A stretch of 64,000 bases of DNA from Geodermatophilus dictyosporus (GTDB lineage: Bacteria > Actinomycetota > Actinomycetes > Mycobacteriales > Geodermatophilaceae), in NCBI RefSeq assembly GCF_900115505.1, contig NZ_FOWQ01000004.1:56250-120249 (forward strand), read 5' to 3'. Under the pieces are notes generated by a model, which did not search any database, had not been told where the DNA came from, and was given only the letters and a program-made list of their open reading frames with translations. Shown piece after piece: positions 1-8,257 of the stretch (its first letter is position 1; the number at the start of each line of letters is the position of its first letter). The position numbers were made by a program, and so were the translations under genes.

Positions 1-127
1 CGAGGGCCAGAGGACGGGACGGAGCCCCGGTAGTCGAAGGACCCCCGTGCCCCCCACCGCTCGCAGGCTCGCGGCGGGACCCTGCACGGGGGCCGGGACG
101 GGGGCGGTGCCCCGGTAGGTTGGACGG
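1..127. other. 5' flank without a gene; hairpin and promoter
   Basis: No coding frame is convincing here. Bases 42-50 and 84-92 are perfect reverse complements (nine pairs) and could form the terminator of a gene lying outside the window. A -10-like hexamer TAGGTT at 116-121 sits six bases before the GTG of the first gene, which suggests leaderless transcription from 128. Confidence 0.4.
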
Positions 128-868
128 GTGAAGGCCGACCACTTCGAGCAGCAGAAGCTGCTGGCCCTGGCCGACGAGGACGTCGCGCTCACCCAGCTCT
201 CCCACCGGCGGCGCACGCTGCCCGAGGTCGCCGCGGTCGAGGCCGCGGCGGAGGCCGAGCGCACCTTCGCCGAGGCGGTGGTCCGCGCCGAGACCGAGGT
301 GCGCGACCTCGACCGCGAGCAGAAGCGGCTCGAGGCCGACGTCGACACCGTCCGGCAGCGGGCGGCCCGCGACCAGTCGCGCATCGACTCCGGCGCGGCC
401 ACGCCGAAGGAGATCACCTCGCTGCAGTCGGAGCTGCAGTCGCTGGCCCGGCGGCAGTCCGACCTCGAGGACCAGGTGCTCGAGCTCATGGAGCGCCGGG
501 AGACCGCCGACGCCGCGCTGGTGGCCGCGCAGGAGGGCCGGGCCTCGGCCGTCGCCGACCGGGAGCGCGCCGAGCAGCTGCGCGACGACGCCCTGGCCGA
601 CGTGGCCGACTCCACCGCCCGGCACGAGGCGAAGCGCGCCGAGGTCGCCGCCGGGGTCTCCGACCCGCTGCTGTCGCTGTACGACCGCATCCGCACCCAG
701 ACCGGCACCACCGGCGCGGCGGTGCTCAAGGCCCGCCAGTGCCAGGGCTGCCGGATCGAGCTCAACGGCCGCGAGCTCGCCGCCGTGCGCAACGCCGACC
801 CGCACGAGGTGGTGCGCTGCGAGAACTGCGGCCGGATCCTGGTCCGCACCGCCGAGTCCGGGCTGTGA
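128..868 (+). CDS. Zinc-ribbon coiled-coil protein (CT398/Rv2229c-like)
   Basis: A 246-residue cytoplasmic protein. Residues 1-180 are rich in Glu, Arg and Ala with heptad-like spacing and should form a long antiparallel coiled coil. The C-terminus carries a C4 zinc ribbon with cysteine pairs at 205/208 and 231/234 (CQGC and CENC). This layout is that of the bacterial CT398/Rv2229c family, thought to bind nucleic acid or act as an adaptor; no enzymatic role is established. It is followed with a 4-base GTGA overlap by the RNase H/phosphatase fusion, the same gene pair as Rv2229c-Rv2228c in mycobacteria, so the two are co-translated. The GTG start is preceded by TAGGTT six bases upstream with no Shine-Dalgarno sequence, which fits a leaderless mRNA. 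Confidence 0.85.
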   Translation: MKADHFEQQKLLALADEDVALTQLSHRRRTLPEVAAVEAAAEAERTFAEAVVRAETEVRDLDREQKRLEADVDTVRQRAARDQSRIDSGAATPKEITSLQSELQSLARRQSDLEDQVLELMERRETADAALVAAQEGRASAVADRERAEQLRDDALADVADSTARHEAKRAEVAAGVSDPLLSLYDRIRTQTGTTGAAVLKARQCQGCRIELNGRELAAVRNADPHEVVRCENCGRILVRTAESGL

Positions 869-1959
869 GCCGGCGGCTGGTCGTCGAGGCCGACGGCGGG
901 TCGCGGGGCAACCCCGGCCCGGCCGGCTACGGCGCGCTGGTGCGTGACGCCGCCACGGGGCGGGTGCTCGCCGAGCGCGCCGCCTCGGTGGGCCGGGCGA
1001 CCAACAACGTCGCCGAGTACGGCGGCCTGGTCGCCGGGCTGCAGGCCGCGCTGGACCTCGACGCGGGCGCCGACGTCGAGGTGCGGATGGACTCCAAGCT
1101 CGTCGTCGAGCAGATGTCGGGCCGCTGGAAGGTCAAGCACCCCGACATGCAGAAGCTCGCGCTGCAGGCCCGCGACCTCGCCCGGCAGCTGGGCAGCGTC
1201 CGCTACACGTGGGTGCCCCGAGCGCAGAACGGCGCCGCCGACGCGCTGGCCAACAGCGCCATGGACGGCAGGCCGGTCCACCGGGACGCCGCCGCCGAAC
1301 CGAGCACCAGGGCCGACGACGTCCAGCCGGCGGCCGAGCGCGCGCCGGCGGTCACCACCGTGACGCACCTGCTGCGGCACGGGCAGACCGAGCACACCCC
1401 CGAGCGCCGGTTCAGCGGCCGCAACGACCTGCCGCTGTCGGCCGTCGGGCGGGCCGAGGCCGAGGCGGCCGCCGAGCGCGCCGCCGGCCTGGGCGTCGAG
1501 GTCGTCGTCGCCTCGCCGCTGCGCCGCACGCGGGAGACCGCCGAGATCGTCGCCGCCCGTCTCGGCCTGCCGGTGGCCCTCGACGACGACCTGGTCGAGA
1601 TGGACTTCGGCGACCTCGAGGGGCTCACCGCCGACGAGGCCCGCACGAAGCACCCGCTGGCCGCGCGCCGGGTCTTCACCGAGGTCGACGTCCCCGCGCC
1701 GGGTGGCGAGTCGGTGGCCGACGTCAGCCGCCGGGTGGCGCGGGCCCGGGCGCGGGTGCTGCGCGAGCACCGCGGGCGCACCGTGCTGCTGGTCAGCCAC
1801 GTCACGCCGATCAAGCTGCTGCTGACGGCCGGTCTCGACGTCGACGACGCCGTCGTCCACCGGCTGTTCCTGGGTGCGGCCTCGCTGTCGACGGTCGCCT
1901 GGTCCAGCGACGGCCGGCACTCCGTGCGCCTGGTGAACGACACCGCGCACCTGCGCTGA
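865..1959 (+). CDS. Bifunctional RNase H / histidine phosphatase
   Basis: A 364-residue fusion. The N-terminal half (about 1-135) is type I RNase H: the catalytic carboxylates are visible in EADGGSRGNPG (Asp10), NVAEYGG, MDSKLVVEQ and NGAADALAN. It hydrolyses RNA in RNA/DNA hybrids. The C-terminal half (about 165-364) is a histidine phosphatase: the phosphate-accepting histidine is in LLRHGQTE and the second histidine in LLVSHVTPIK. The mycobacterial equivalent Rv2228c combines RNase HI with an acid phosphatase (alpha-ribazole phosphatase-like) domain. The start is the GTG at 865, overlapping the upstream stop; an open frame reaching back to 739 lies inside the zinc-ribbon gene and has no homology-like content. 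A Pro/Ala-rich linker joins the halves. The gene ends just before a large palindrome at 1968-2026. Confidence 0.9.
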   Translation: MSRRLVVEADGGSRGNPGPAGYGALVRDAATGRVLAERAASVGRATNNVAEYGGLVAGLQAALDLDAGADVEVRMDSKLVVEQMSGRWKVKHPDMQKLALQARDLARQLGSVRYTWVPRAQNGAADALANSAMDGRPVHRDAAAEPSTRADDVQPAAERAPAVTTVTHLLRHGQTEHTPERRFSGRNDLPLSAVGRAEAEAAAERAAGLGVEVVVASPLRRTRETAEIVAARLGLPVALDDDLVEMDFGDLEGLTADEARTKHPLAARRVFTEVDVPAPGGESVADVSRRVARARARVLREHRGRTVLLVSHVTPIKLLLTAGLDVDDAVVHRLFLGAASLSTVAWSSDGRHSVRLVNDTAHLR

Positions 1960-1967
1960 CCTCCGCC

Positions 1968-2026
1968 GCGAGATCTGCACAGTGGTGGCCGTGCTCCGCT
2001 GATGGCCACCAGTGTGCAGATCTCGC
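1968..2026. terminator. Bidirectional hairpin between convergent genes
   Basis: Bases 1968-1990 and 2004-2026 are reverse complements over 23 positions with one mismatch, around a 13-base loop. It separates the RNase H fusion from the convergent ABC ATPase gene and is well placed to end both transcripts. There is no T tract, as is common in GC-rich actinobacteria. Confidence 0.65.
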
Positions 2027-2032
2027 GCGGCG

Positions 2033-2776
2033 CTACAACCGGCCGGCGTCGATGACGCGGGCGAGGAACCGCCGGGTGCGCGGGTGCTGCGGCTCGCCGA
2101 GCACCTGCCCCGGCGGGCCGGACTCCAGGAGCACGCCGCCGTCGAGGAAGGCCACGGTGTCGGCCACCTGGCGGGCGAAGCCCATCTCGTGGGTGGCCAT
2201 CACGATCGTCATGCCCTGCCCGGCGACCTCACGGACCAGTGCGAGCACCTCGCCGACGAGCTCGGGGTCCAGGGCGCTGGTCACCTCGTCGAGCAGCAGG
2301 ACCCGCGGGCGGACGGCGAGCGCGCGCACGATGGCCACCCGCTGCTGCTGGCCGCCCGACAGCCGGTCGGGGAACTCGGCGGCCTTGTCGGCCAGCCCGA
2401 TGCGGTCCAGCAGCGCCTGCGCCTCCTCGACCGCCTCCGCCTGCGGCCGGCCGTGCACGACCGTCGGCGCGAGCGTCACGTTGTCGAGCACCGACAGGTG
2501 CGGGAAGAGGTTGTAGGCCTGGAAGACGACGCCCATCCGCCGGCGCACCCGGTCGGCGTCGACCCGCGGGTCGGTGACGTCCTCGCCGTCGAGCAGCACC
2601 TGGCCGTCGTCGACGGTCTCCAGCAGCGAGGCGCAGCGCAGCAGCGTGGACTTGCCCGACCCCGACCCGCCGATGAGCGCCACCACCCGGTGCTCGTCGA
2701 CGGCGAGGTCGACCCCGCGCAGCACCACGGTCGGCCCGAACGCCTTCACGACGCCGCGCAGCTCGAGGACGCTCAC
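2033..2776 (-). CDS. Amino-acid ABC transporter ATP-binding protein
   Basis: A 247-residue ATPase of the polar amino-acid uptake (GlnQ/HisP) type, energising import through the permease encoded just upstream. Visible motifs are Walker A GGSGSGKST near residue 37, the Q-loop in VFQAYNLFPHL, signature LSGGQQQR, Walker B VLLLDEVTSALDP and the H-loop ATHEMGF. The GTG start at 2776 overlaps the end of the permease gene by four bases, so the genes are translationally coupled; a frame continuing upstream is only the permease gene read in another phase. Substrate cannot be read from the ATPase; the binding protein points to an amino acid. Confidence 0.92.
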   Translation of the reverse strand: MSVLELRGVVKAFGPTVVLRGVDLAVDEHRVVALIGGSGSGKSTLLRCASLLETVDDGQVLLDGEDVTDPRVDADRVRRRMGVVFQAYNLFPHLSVLDNVTLAPTVVHGRPQAEAVEEAQALLDRIGLADKAAEFPDRLSGGQQQRVAIVRALAVRPRVLLLDEVTSALDPELVGEVLALVREVAGQGMTIVMATHEMGFARQVADTVAFLDGGVLLESGPPGQVLGEPQHPRTRRFLARVIDAGRL

Positions 2777-3681
2777 AGCAGCGAACCGCTCTGCTGGCGG
2801 CGGCGCGCCCGGGCGGTGACCGCGTCGGCCAGCCGCGCCGAGGGGACGGCGAGCAGCACGAACAGCAGCCCCGCGACGACGTAGGGCGTGAAGTTGAAGG
2901 TCCGGCCGACCTGGATCTGCGCCGAGCGGACGGCGTCGATCGCGCCGAGCACGGAGATCAGGCCGACGTCCTTCTGCAGCGCGACGAAGTCGTTGAGCAG
3001 CGCCGGGGTCACCGTGCGCAGCGCCTGCGGCAGCACGACGATGCGCATCGTCTGCCGGTGGGTCAGGCCGAGGGAGCGGGCCGCGGCGCGCTGGCTGGGG
3101 TGCACCGACTCGATGCCCGCGCGGAACACCTCGGCGACGTAGGCGGAGTAGACGAGCACGATCGCCGCCGTCCCCAGCACGAACGGCGACGTCGGCACGC
3201 CCTGCAGGCCCAGTGCGGGGAACCCGAAGCCGACCAGGTACAGCACGATGATCAGCGGCACGCCGCGGAACAGGTCGACGTACACCGTCGCGAGGATCCG
3301 CAGCGGCGCGAACGCCGGGCCGCGCAGCGTGCGCAGCGCCGCGGTGCCCAGCCCGACGACGAGCACCAGCACGCCGCCCACGACGAGCACCTGCAGGTTG
3401 ACCAGCAGCCCGCGGGCGATGTCGGGCAGCGACTCCAGCGCCGCCGACGGCGAGAAGAACGTGGCCTGCACCCGCGGCCAGCCCGGCGAGCGGGTGACCG
3501 CGAACCACGCGACGAGGGCGAACAGCAGCGTGGAGGCCAGCGCGACCAGCGTGGAGCGCCGGGCCCGGCGGGTGCGCCAGGCCCGGCGCTCGAGCTCGAG
3601 CGCGCTCGGCGGGGGCAGCGCCGCGCCGGGGCGGACGGTGCTCAGGACAGGACGGGCGCGTCGGCGACGTCGGAGAGCCAC
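2773..3681 (-). CDS. Amino-acid ABC transporter permease
   Basis: A membrane permease of up to 302 residues with an Arg-rich cytoplasmic N-terminus and about five to six hydrophobic segments. The family EAA loop that docks the ATPase is present as YVAEVFRAGIESVHPSQR followed by AARSLGLTHRQT. Typical HisM/GlnP elements VPLIIVLYLVGF and ALRTVTPALLNDFVAL are also visible. The ATG at 3681 lies 40 bases inside the binding-protein gene; no later ATG or GTG occurs before the first membrane segment, so this start or a rare CTG near the upstream stop must be used. The N-terminal tail of about 60 residues before the first membrane segment is long for the family. Confidence 0.88.
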   Translation of the reverse strand: MALRRRRRARPVLSTVRPGAALPPPSALELERRAWRTRRARRSTLVALASTLLFALVAWFAVTRSPGWPRVQATFFSPSAALESLPDIARGLLVNLQVLVVGGVLVLVVGLGTAALRTLRGPAFAPLRILATVYVDLFRGVPLIIVLYLVGFGFPALGLQGVPTSPFVLGTAAIVLVYSAYVAEVFRAGIESVHPSQRAAARSLGLTHRQTMRIVVLPQALRTVTPALLNDFVALQKDVGLISVLGAIDAVRSAQIQVGRTFNFTPYVVAGLLFVLLAVPSARLADAVTARARRRQQSGSLL

Positions 3682-4514
3682 TGCTGCTCGAGGTCGGCGA
3701 GCGTGCCGTCCTCGCGCAGGGCGTCGACCGCCTGGCTGACGCAGTCGGTGAGCGGGCTGTCCTTGGCCAGCAGCAGGCCGAACTGGTCCCCACCCTCACC
3801 GGAGTCCTCGAGCTGGCCGACGATCACGCCGTCGTCGAGCTCGGCGGCGGTGATGAAGAAGGCGGTCGGCAGGTCGACGACGATCGCGTCCACCTGGCCG
3901 TTCTGCAGTGCGAGCTTGGCGTCGTCGTTGGTGTTGAACACGACCGGGTCGCTCTCGGGGGCGATGACGTCCGTGAGCACCTGGAGGCTGGTCGTCGCCA
4001 CCTGGGCGCCCAGGCGCAGGCCGCGCAGCTCCTCGGTGCTCGTCGCGCCGTCGGCCGCGGAGCCCGCCGTCGTGATGACCGCCTGGCTGACCGTGTAGTA
4101 CGGCGAGGAGAAGTCGACGGCCTGCCGGCGCTCCTCGGTGATGGAGAACTGGTTGACGTCGACGTCGAACGGCCGCGGGCCGGGCTGGATGGCGGCGTTG
4201 AACGGCACGCGGGTCCAGGTGACGTCGTCCTCGGCGTAGCCGAGCTGCTCGGCGACGGCGTAGGCGACGGCGGACTCGAAGCCCTGCCCGTTCTCGGGCG
4301 TGTCGTCGACGAACCACGGCTCGTACGCCGGCTGGTCGGTGGCGATGGTGAGGGTGCCGGGCTCCAGGGTGTCGAGCTCGTCGGGCGTGCAGGCGCCGGT
4401 GGCCGCTGCGCTCCCTCCCGTGGAGCCGGTGTCGGTGGACTCCTCCTGCGGGGCGCACGCCGCGAGCGCCAGCGCGGTGGCGGCCAGGACGAGGGTGATC
4501 GGGCGACGACGCAT
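3642..4514 (-). CDS. Amino-acid ABC transporter substrate-binding lipoprotein
   Basis: A 290-residue solute-binding protein (family 3). The start MRRRPITLVLAATALALAAC contains a lipoprotein signal with lipobox LAAC, cysteine at residue 20, so the protein should be lipid-anchored outside the membrane. Family features include a TIATDQPAYEPWF strand, FEVDVNQF-like region (FDVDVNQFSIT), RRQAVDFSSPYY and a DAIVVDLPTAFF element. The ATG at 4514 has an AAGGGA ribosome site nearby. It is the first gene of a three-gene importer operon (binding protein, permease, ATPase). The ligand is probably a polar or acidic amino acid; the exact one is not evident. Confidence 0.9.
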   Translation of the reverse strand: MRRRPITLVLAATALALAACAPQEESTDTGSTGGSAAATGACTPDELDTLEPGTLTIATDQPAYEPWFVDDTPENGQGFESAVAYAVAEQLGYAEDDVTWTRVPFNAAIQPGPRPFDVDVNQFSITEERRQAVDFSSPYYTVSQAVITTAGSAADGATSTEELRGLRLGAQVATTSLQVLTDVIAPESDPVVFNTNDDAKLALQNGQVDAIVVDLPTAFFITAAELDDGVIVGQLEDSGEGGDQFGLLLAKDSPLTDCVSQAVDALREDGTLADLEQQWLSDVADAPVLS

Positions 4515-4629
4515 GGGGGATCCCTTGGCTGTGGTGGATCGACGCGGGGGATCGTAGGGCCGCCGCCGGTGCGTCCGGCCGCACCGCCGACCGTCGACCG
4601 GTGCGTCGAGGACGGCCGGCCCGCGGAGC

Positions 4630-4722
4630 CGGGAGCGAGGAGGTGGGCGGCCCGGGCACGTCGTCGTCCCGCGCGACGTACCCGTCCAGCGACACCGCCG
4701 CGGACAGGACACCCGGCCCATG
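4630..4722 (-). pseudogene. Fragment of RibD_C/DHFR-like gene, N-terminus
   Basis: Read on the minus strand, this segment encodes LSAAVSLDGYVARDDDVPGP, the typical opening of RibD C-terminal/dihydrofolate-reductase-like proteins (SLDGY motif). The frame then loses similarity and no full domain follows. Two intact family members occur later in the window at 11253 and 13256. It lies head-to-head with a C-terminal fragment of the same family on the plus strand. The 4515-5041 interval holds no intact gene. Confidence 0.5.
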
Positions 4723-4745
4723 ACCCCGTCCGGAGGGGAGACGTG

Positions 4746-4953
4746 CGGAGACCGCGGAGTTCCTGACCGGCATGGGCGCCGGCGACGTCGGCGGGCAGGC
4801 GCTGCGCGGGTCCGGTCGACCGGGTGGTGCTCGCGCCGGTCCCCGGTGGTCCTGGGCTCGGGGCGGCCCTGCTCCGGCGCGGGCGGGCCGCCGGGGATCG
4901 CGTTCCCGGACCCGGTGGTCGTGCAGGGCAGCCGGGTGACCTCCCTGGCGTAG
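4746..4953 (+). pseudogene. Frameshifted fragment of RibD_C/DHFR-like gene, C-terminus
   Basis: The plus strand encodes, spread over shifted frames, pieces matching the end of the RibD_C fold: FLTGMGAGDVGGQAL in one frame, VVLAPVP in the next, then VVLGSGRP and [14 protein letters not shown] before a TAG stop at 4951-4953. Family members normally read as one continuous run (GG.DV..QAL..GLVDE..L.PV.LGSG.PLF.. then V..G..THL). At least two frameshifts are needed to join them, so this is a decayed gene end. Confidence 0.5.
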
Positions 4954-5041
4954 GACGTGCGGCGCTGGACGGGAAGCGGGCCGGGCACGGGGGTGTTGCA
5001 CGGGACACCCCGCTCCCGTCCGCGACGACGAGGCGGGGACG

Positions 5042-6106
5042 ATGAGCCTCCCGCGACTGCCTCCGAGGAGCCCCGTGACCGCGACCGCCGCGCCCGCCAC
5101 CACCGCCGTCCCCGGCGACGAGCGCACCCTCTCGCCCGCCGAGTACGAGAGCTGGGCGGCCGAGATCCGCCGGCTGGCCGACGAGCGCGGCGCGGTCGTC
5201 CTCGCGCACAACTACCAGGTGCCCGAGATCCAGGACGTCGCCCACTTCACCGGCGACTCGCTGTACCTGTCGCGGGTCGCGGCGCAGACCGACGCCCGCG
5301 AGATCGTCTTCTGCGGCGTCCACTTCATGGCCGAGACGGCGAAGATCCTCTCGCCGGACAAGACCGTGCTGCTGCCCGACCACGACGCCGGCTGCTCGCT
5401 GGCCGACTCGATCACCGCCGAGCAGCTGCGCGAGTGGAAGGCCGAGCACCCCGGCGCCGTCGTCGTCAGCTACGTCAACACCACGGCCGCGGTGAAGGCC
5501 GAGACCGACGTCTGCTGCACGTCGTCGAACGCCGCCGACGTCGTCCGGTCGATCCCGGAGGACCGCGACATCCTCTTCTGCCCCGACCAGTTCCTGGGCG
5601 CGCACGTCAAGCGGGTCACCGGGCGGTCGAACGTCCACGTCTGGGCGGGGGAGTGCCACGTGCACGCCGGCATCAGCCCGGCCGACGTCCGCGCGCAGGT
5701 GGCTGCCCACCCGGACGCGGAGATCCTGGTGCACCCCGAGTGCGGCTGCACCACCTCGGTGCTCGACCTGGTCAGCCACGGCGACCTGCCGGCCGAGCGC
5801 ACCCGGGTGCTGTCCACCGGCGGCATGGTCGAGCAGGCCGCGACCACGACGGCCGGGCAGGTATTGGTGGCCACCGAGGTCGGCATCCTGCACCAGCTGC
5901 GGGCGCTCAACAGCGGGACGGACTTCATCCCGATGAACAGCCGCGCGGCCTGCCGCTACATGAAGATGATCACCCCGGCCAAGCTGCTGCACACGCTCCG
6001 CACCGGCGAGGGCGCGGTCGACGTCGAGCCGGGGACCGCAGCCCGTGCCCGCCGCGCCGTCGAGGCGATGATCGCCATCGGCGAGCCCGGCCGCGGCGGG
6101 GAGTGA
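5042..6106 (+). CDS. nadA: Quinolinate synthase A
   Basis: A protein of 354 residues that condenses iminoaspartate with dihydroxyacetone phosphate to quinolinate, the precursor of NAD, using an oxygen-sensitive [4Fe-4S] cluster. Recognisable elements are [67 protein letters not shown] and STGGMV. The cysteines in VFCGVHF, the VCCTSS pair and ECGC are the candidate cluster ligands. The ATG at 5042 follows GGGGAC; a GTG at 5075 with a better ribosome site (GAGGAGCCCC) is an alternative that would remove a low-complexity N-terminus. nadB and nadC are not adjacent in this window, unlike the usual nadABC cluster. Confidence 0.93.
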   Translation: MSLPRLPPRSPVTATAAPATTAVPGDERTLSPAEYESWAAEIRRLADERGAVVLAHNYQVPEIQDVAHFTGDSLYLSRVAAQTDAREIVFCGVHFMAETAKILSPDKTVLLPDHDAGCSLADSITAEQLREWKAEHPGAVVVSYVNTTAAVKAETDVCCTSSNAADVVRSIPEDRDILFCPDQFLGAHVKRVTGRSNVHVWAGECHVHAGISPADVRAQVAAHPDAEILVHPECGCTTSVLDLVSHGDLPAERTRVLSTGGMVEQAATTTAGQVLVATEVGILHQLRALNSGTDFIPMNSRAACRYMKMITPAKLLHTLRTGEGAVDVEPGTAARARRAVEAMIAIGEPGRGGE

Positions 6107-6109
6107 GCC

Positions 6110-6292
6110 TCAGCGCAGCACGTCGGCGGAGATGTCGGCGACGATCGCGCGGAACGTCCGGGTGTCCACCTCGTCGTCGGTGGTGACCCGGACGATGTCC
6201 GACACCTGCTGGGGGGTCGTGGGCCGCACGGCCGCGGCACGGGCGGCGGCGATGAGGTGGAGCTGCTGGACGCGGGCGGGGTCGTTGCGCAT
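6110..6292 (-). CDS. Small hypothetical protein
   Basis: A 60-residue protein, convergent with nadA with a three-base gap. It is soluble, Ala/Arg/Val-rich and probably helical (start MRNDPARVQQLHLIAAAR). I do not recognise a family. Support for it being real: compact length filling the gap, normal codon bias, and the hexamer TAGCGT (minus strand, 6304-6299) exactly six bases before the ATG, the same leaderless promoter pattern as other genes here. Confidence 0.55.
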   Translation of the reverse strand: MRNDPARVQQLHLIAAARAAAVRPTTPQQVSDIVRVTTDDEVDTRTFRAIVADISADVLR

Positions 6293-6405
6293 GCGGTGAC
6301 GCTAGGCACACCCGTCCGCCGATCCGGGGCACACACGCGTGTCCGGGGCGACGGGTGGACCCGTCCGTCACACCCGTCCCGCGAGGGCGGTGCCGTCCCG
6401 CCCGG

Positions 6406-7158
6406 TCAGATCCGGGTGAACAGGTACACCGACACCGCGACGCCGAAGGTCACGATGAGCACCCGCAGCGGGGTCGCGGGGATGCGGGTGGCCACCCGGG
6501 CGCCGAGGAACCCGCCGACCAGGCTGGCCGGGGCGGCCACCGCGACCACCGTCCACGCGACCGGCCCGAACAGGCCGAAGACGACGAGCGTGACGGTCGC
6601 CGTCACCGCGGACAGCGCCGACTTCAGCGCGTTGGCCAGCGGCAGCCGGTGCAGCGCCGTGCCGAGCACGCCGACCAGGATCACGCCGAGCGCCCCGCCG
6701 AAGTAGCCGCCGTAGACGGTGGCGAGGAACAGCGCCAGGTACAGCCACCACGGGTCGCGGGCGGCGCCGTCGTCCCGGTCGCGCAGCCGGCGGGTGAGCA
6801 GCGGCTGCAGCGCGAGCAGCAGGCTGGCCAGCAGCACCAGCACGGGGACGACGACGTCGAAGGCCTCGCTCGGCGTCGTCAGCAGCAGGACGCTGCCCGC
6901 CGTGCCCCCGAGCACCGAGACGAGCCCCAGGCGGACCAGCCGCCCGCGCTGGCCGGCGTACTCGCGGCGGAAGCCCAGCATCCCGCCGAGGTAGCCCGGC
7001 CACTGGGCGACGGAATTGGTGACGTTGGCCGCGACCGTGCCCAGCCCGAGCGCGACCAGGGTGGGGAACAGGATCAGCGACCCGCCGCCGGCGATCGAGT
7101 TGATCGCGCCGGCGCCCAGGGCCACCGCTGCGGCGATCAGCAGGTCGGCGGCGGACAC
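6406..7158 (-). CDS. TSUP/TauE-SafE family membrane permease
   Basis: A 250-residue integral membrane protein with about eight hydrophobic segments. The family half-repeat signature appears as INSIAGGGSLILFPTLVALG near the N-terminus and YGGYFGGALGVILVGVLG in the second half. TSUP proteins export sulfite, sulfoacetate or related organic anions; the substrate here is unknown. The GTG at 7158 is chosen because TAGGCT lies eight bases upstream; the open frame extends further but runs through the divergent neighbour. Its -10 hexamer shares two base pairs with that of the gene at 7183. Confidence 0.85.
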   Translation of the reverse strand: MSAADLLIAAAVALGAGAINSIAGGGSLILFPTLVALGLGTVAANVTNSVAQWPGYLGGMLGFRREYAGQRGRLVRLGLVSVLGGTAGSVLLLTTPSEAFDVVVPVLVLLASLLLALQPLLTRRLRDRDDGAARDPWWLYLALFLATVYGGYFGGALGVILVGVLGTALHRLPLANALKSALSAVTATVTLVVFGLFGPVAWTVVAVAAPASLVGGFLGARVATRIPATPLRVLIVTFGVAVSVYLFTRI

Positions 7159-7166
7159 GAGCGGGC

Positions 7167-7176
7167 AGCCTACGGT
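7167..7176. promoter_or_regulatory. Overlapping divergent -10 elements
   Basis: The ten bases contain TACGGT on the plus strand (7171-7176, six bases before the ATG at 7183) and TAGGCT on the minus strand (7172-7167, eight bases before the GTG at 7158). The two hexamers share bases 7171-7172, so RNA polymerase could open only one promoter at a time. Confidence 0.5.
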
Positions 7177-7182
7177 GACCGC

Positions 7183-7542
7183 ATGCGCCTCCCCGCCCCG
7201 GCGACCTGGCTGGCCGCCGCCCTCGGCGGCTCCGGCGTGCTGCACCTGGTGCGGCCGCGGACCTTCGAGGTGCTCGTCCCGCCGGAGCTCGGTGACGCCC
7301 GCGCCTGGGTGCTCGGCACCGGCGTCGCGGGGATCGCGACCGCCGCGCTGCTGACCGTGCCGGCCACGCGGCGCGCGGGTGGCTGGTCGGCGGCCGGGCT
7401 GCTCACCGGCTTCGTGCCCGCGCACCTGCAGCACTTCCGGGTGGCGCGGGGGAACCGGCTGTCGCTGGCCGCCGCGGCCGTCCGGCTGCCGCTGCAGGCG
7501 CCGATGATCGCCGCGGCGCTGCGGGTGGCCCGCGGCCGATGA
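7183..7542 (+). CDS. Small membrane protein (DoxX-like)
   Basis: A 119-residue membrane protein with about four hydrophobic helices (first WLAAALGGSGVLHLVRP, later ATAALLTVPATRR and APMIAAALRVARGR). The motif G-x-LH-x-x-RP near residues 16-26 and the overall size resemble the DoxX-like family of small actinobacterial membrane proteins of unknown role. It overlaps the next gene by four bases (ATGA), so the two are coupled. Transcription is probably leaderless from the ATG (TACGGT, six-base spacing). Confidence 0.65.
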   Translation: MRLPAPATWLAAALGGSGVLHLVRPRTFEVLVPPELGDARAWVLGTGVAGIATAALLTVPATRRAGGWSAAGLLTGFVPAHLQHFRVARGNRLSLAAAAVRLPLQAPMIAAALRVARGR

Positions 7543-8243
7543 CCGACGTCGTCCTGGTGCACGGGGCCTGGCACGGCTCGTGGAGCTGGCGGCGGGTGTT
7601 GCCGCTGCTGTGGGCGGCCGGGCACCGCGTGGTGACGGTGACGCTGACCGGCCTGGGCGAGCGGGCCCACCAGCTCTCCCCGGCGGTCACGCTCGGCACG
7701 CACGTCGAGGACGTCGTCACCGCGGTGCGGGCCGAGGAGTGCACGGGTGCGGTCCTGGTGGGGCACAGCTACGGCGGTGTGGTGGTCACGGGGGCGGCCG
7801 ACCGGCTGGGCGCGGAGGTCGGCGCGCTGGTCTACGTCGACGGCGTCGTCCCGCTGCCGGGGGAGAGCTGGTCGACCCGCAACCCGCCGGAGGTGCAGGC
7901 CGCCCGGCGTGCGGCGATCGGGCGCTCCGGGTCGCTGCCGACCCCGCCGCCGGAGGCGTTCGGGTTGTCCGGCGCCGACGCGGAGTGGGTGGCGCGCCGG
8001 CAGACGCCCCAGCCCGGCGGGGTCTACGACGACCCCGTGCACTTCGACCTCGACCGTTGGCTGGCCCGCCCGCGCACCTACGTCGACTGCACCAGCCCGG
8101 CGCTGGGCACCGTCGAGCCGGCCAAGGAGCTCGTGCGCTCGCAGCCCGGGTGGGAGGTCGTGCCGCTCGCCACCGGGCACGACCCGATGGTCAGCGCGCC
8201 GGCCGAGCTGGCCGAGGTGCTGCTGCGGGTCGCCGCCCGCTGA
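7539..8243 (+). CDS. Alpha/beta hydrolase
   Basis: A 234-residue cytoplasmic hydrolase without a signal peptide. It begins TDVVLVHGAWHGSWSW, the oxyanion-hole HG motif of esterase/salicylate-esterase-like hydrolases, has the nucleophile elbow GHSYGG near residue 78, and ends with a candidate catalytic histidine in TGHDPMVS. The closest layout is the plant methylesterase-like group (HGAWHG and GHSYGG) common in actinobacteria. The substrate is unknown. Translationally coupled to the upstream membrane protein. Confidence 0.85.
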   Translation: MTDVVLVHGAWHGSWSWRRVLPLLWAAGHRVVTVTLTGLGERAHQLSPAVTLGTHVEDVVTAVRAEECTGAVLVGHSYGGVVVTGAADRLGAEVGALVYVDGVVPLPGESWSTRNPPEVQAARRAAIGRSGSLPTPPPEAFGLSGADAEWVARRQTPQPGGVYDDPVHFDLDRWLARPRTYVDCTSPALGTVEPAKELVRSQPGWEVVPLATGHDPMVSAPAELAEVLLRVAAR

Positions 8244-8257
8244 CAGACTCCCGATCC

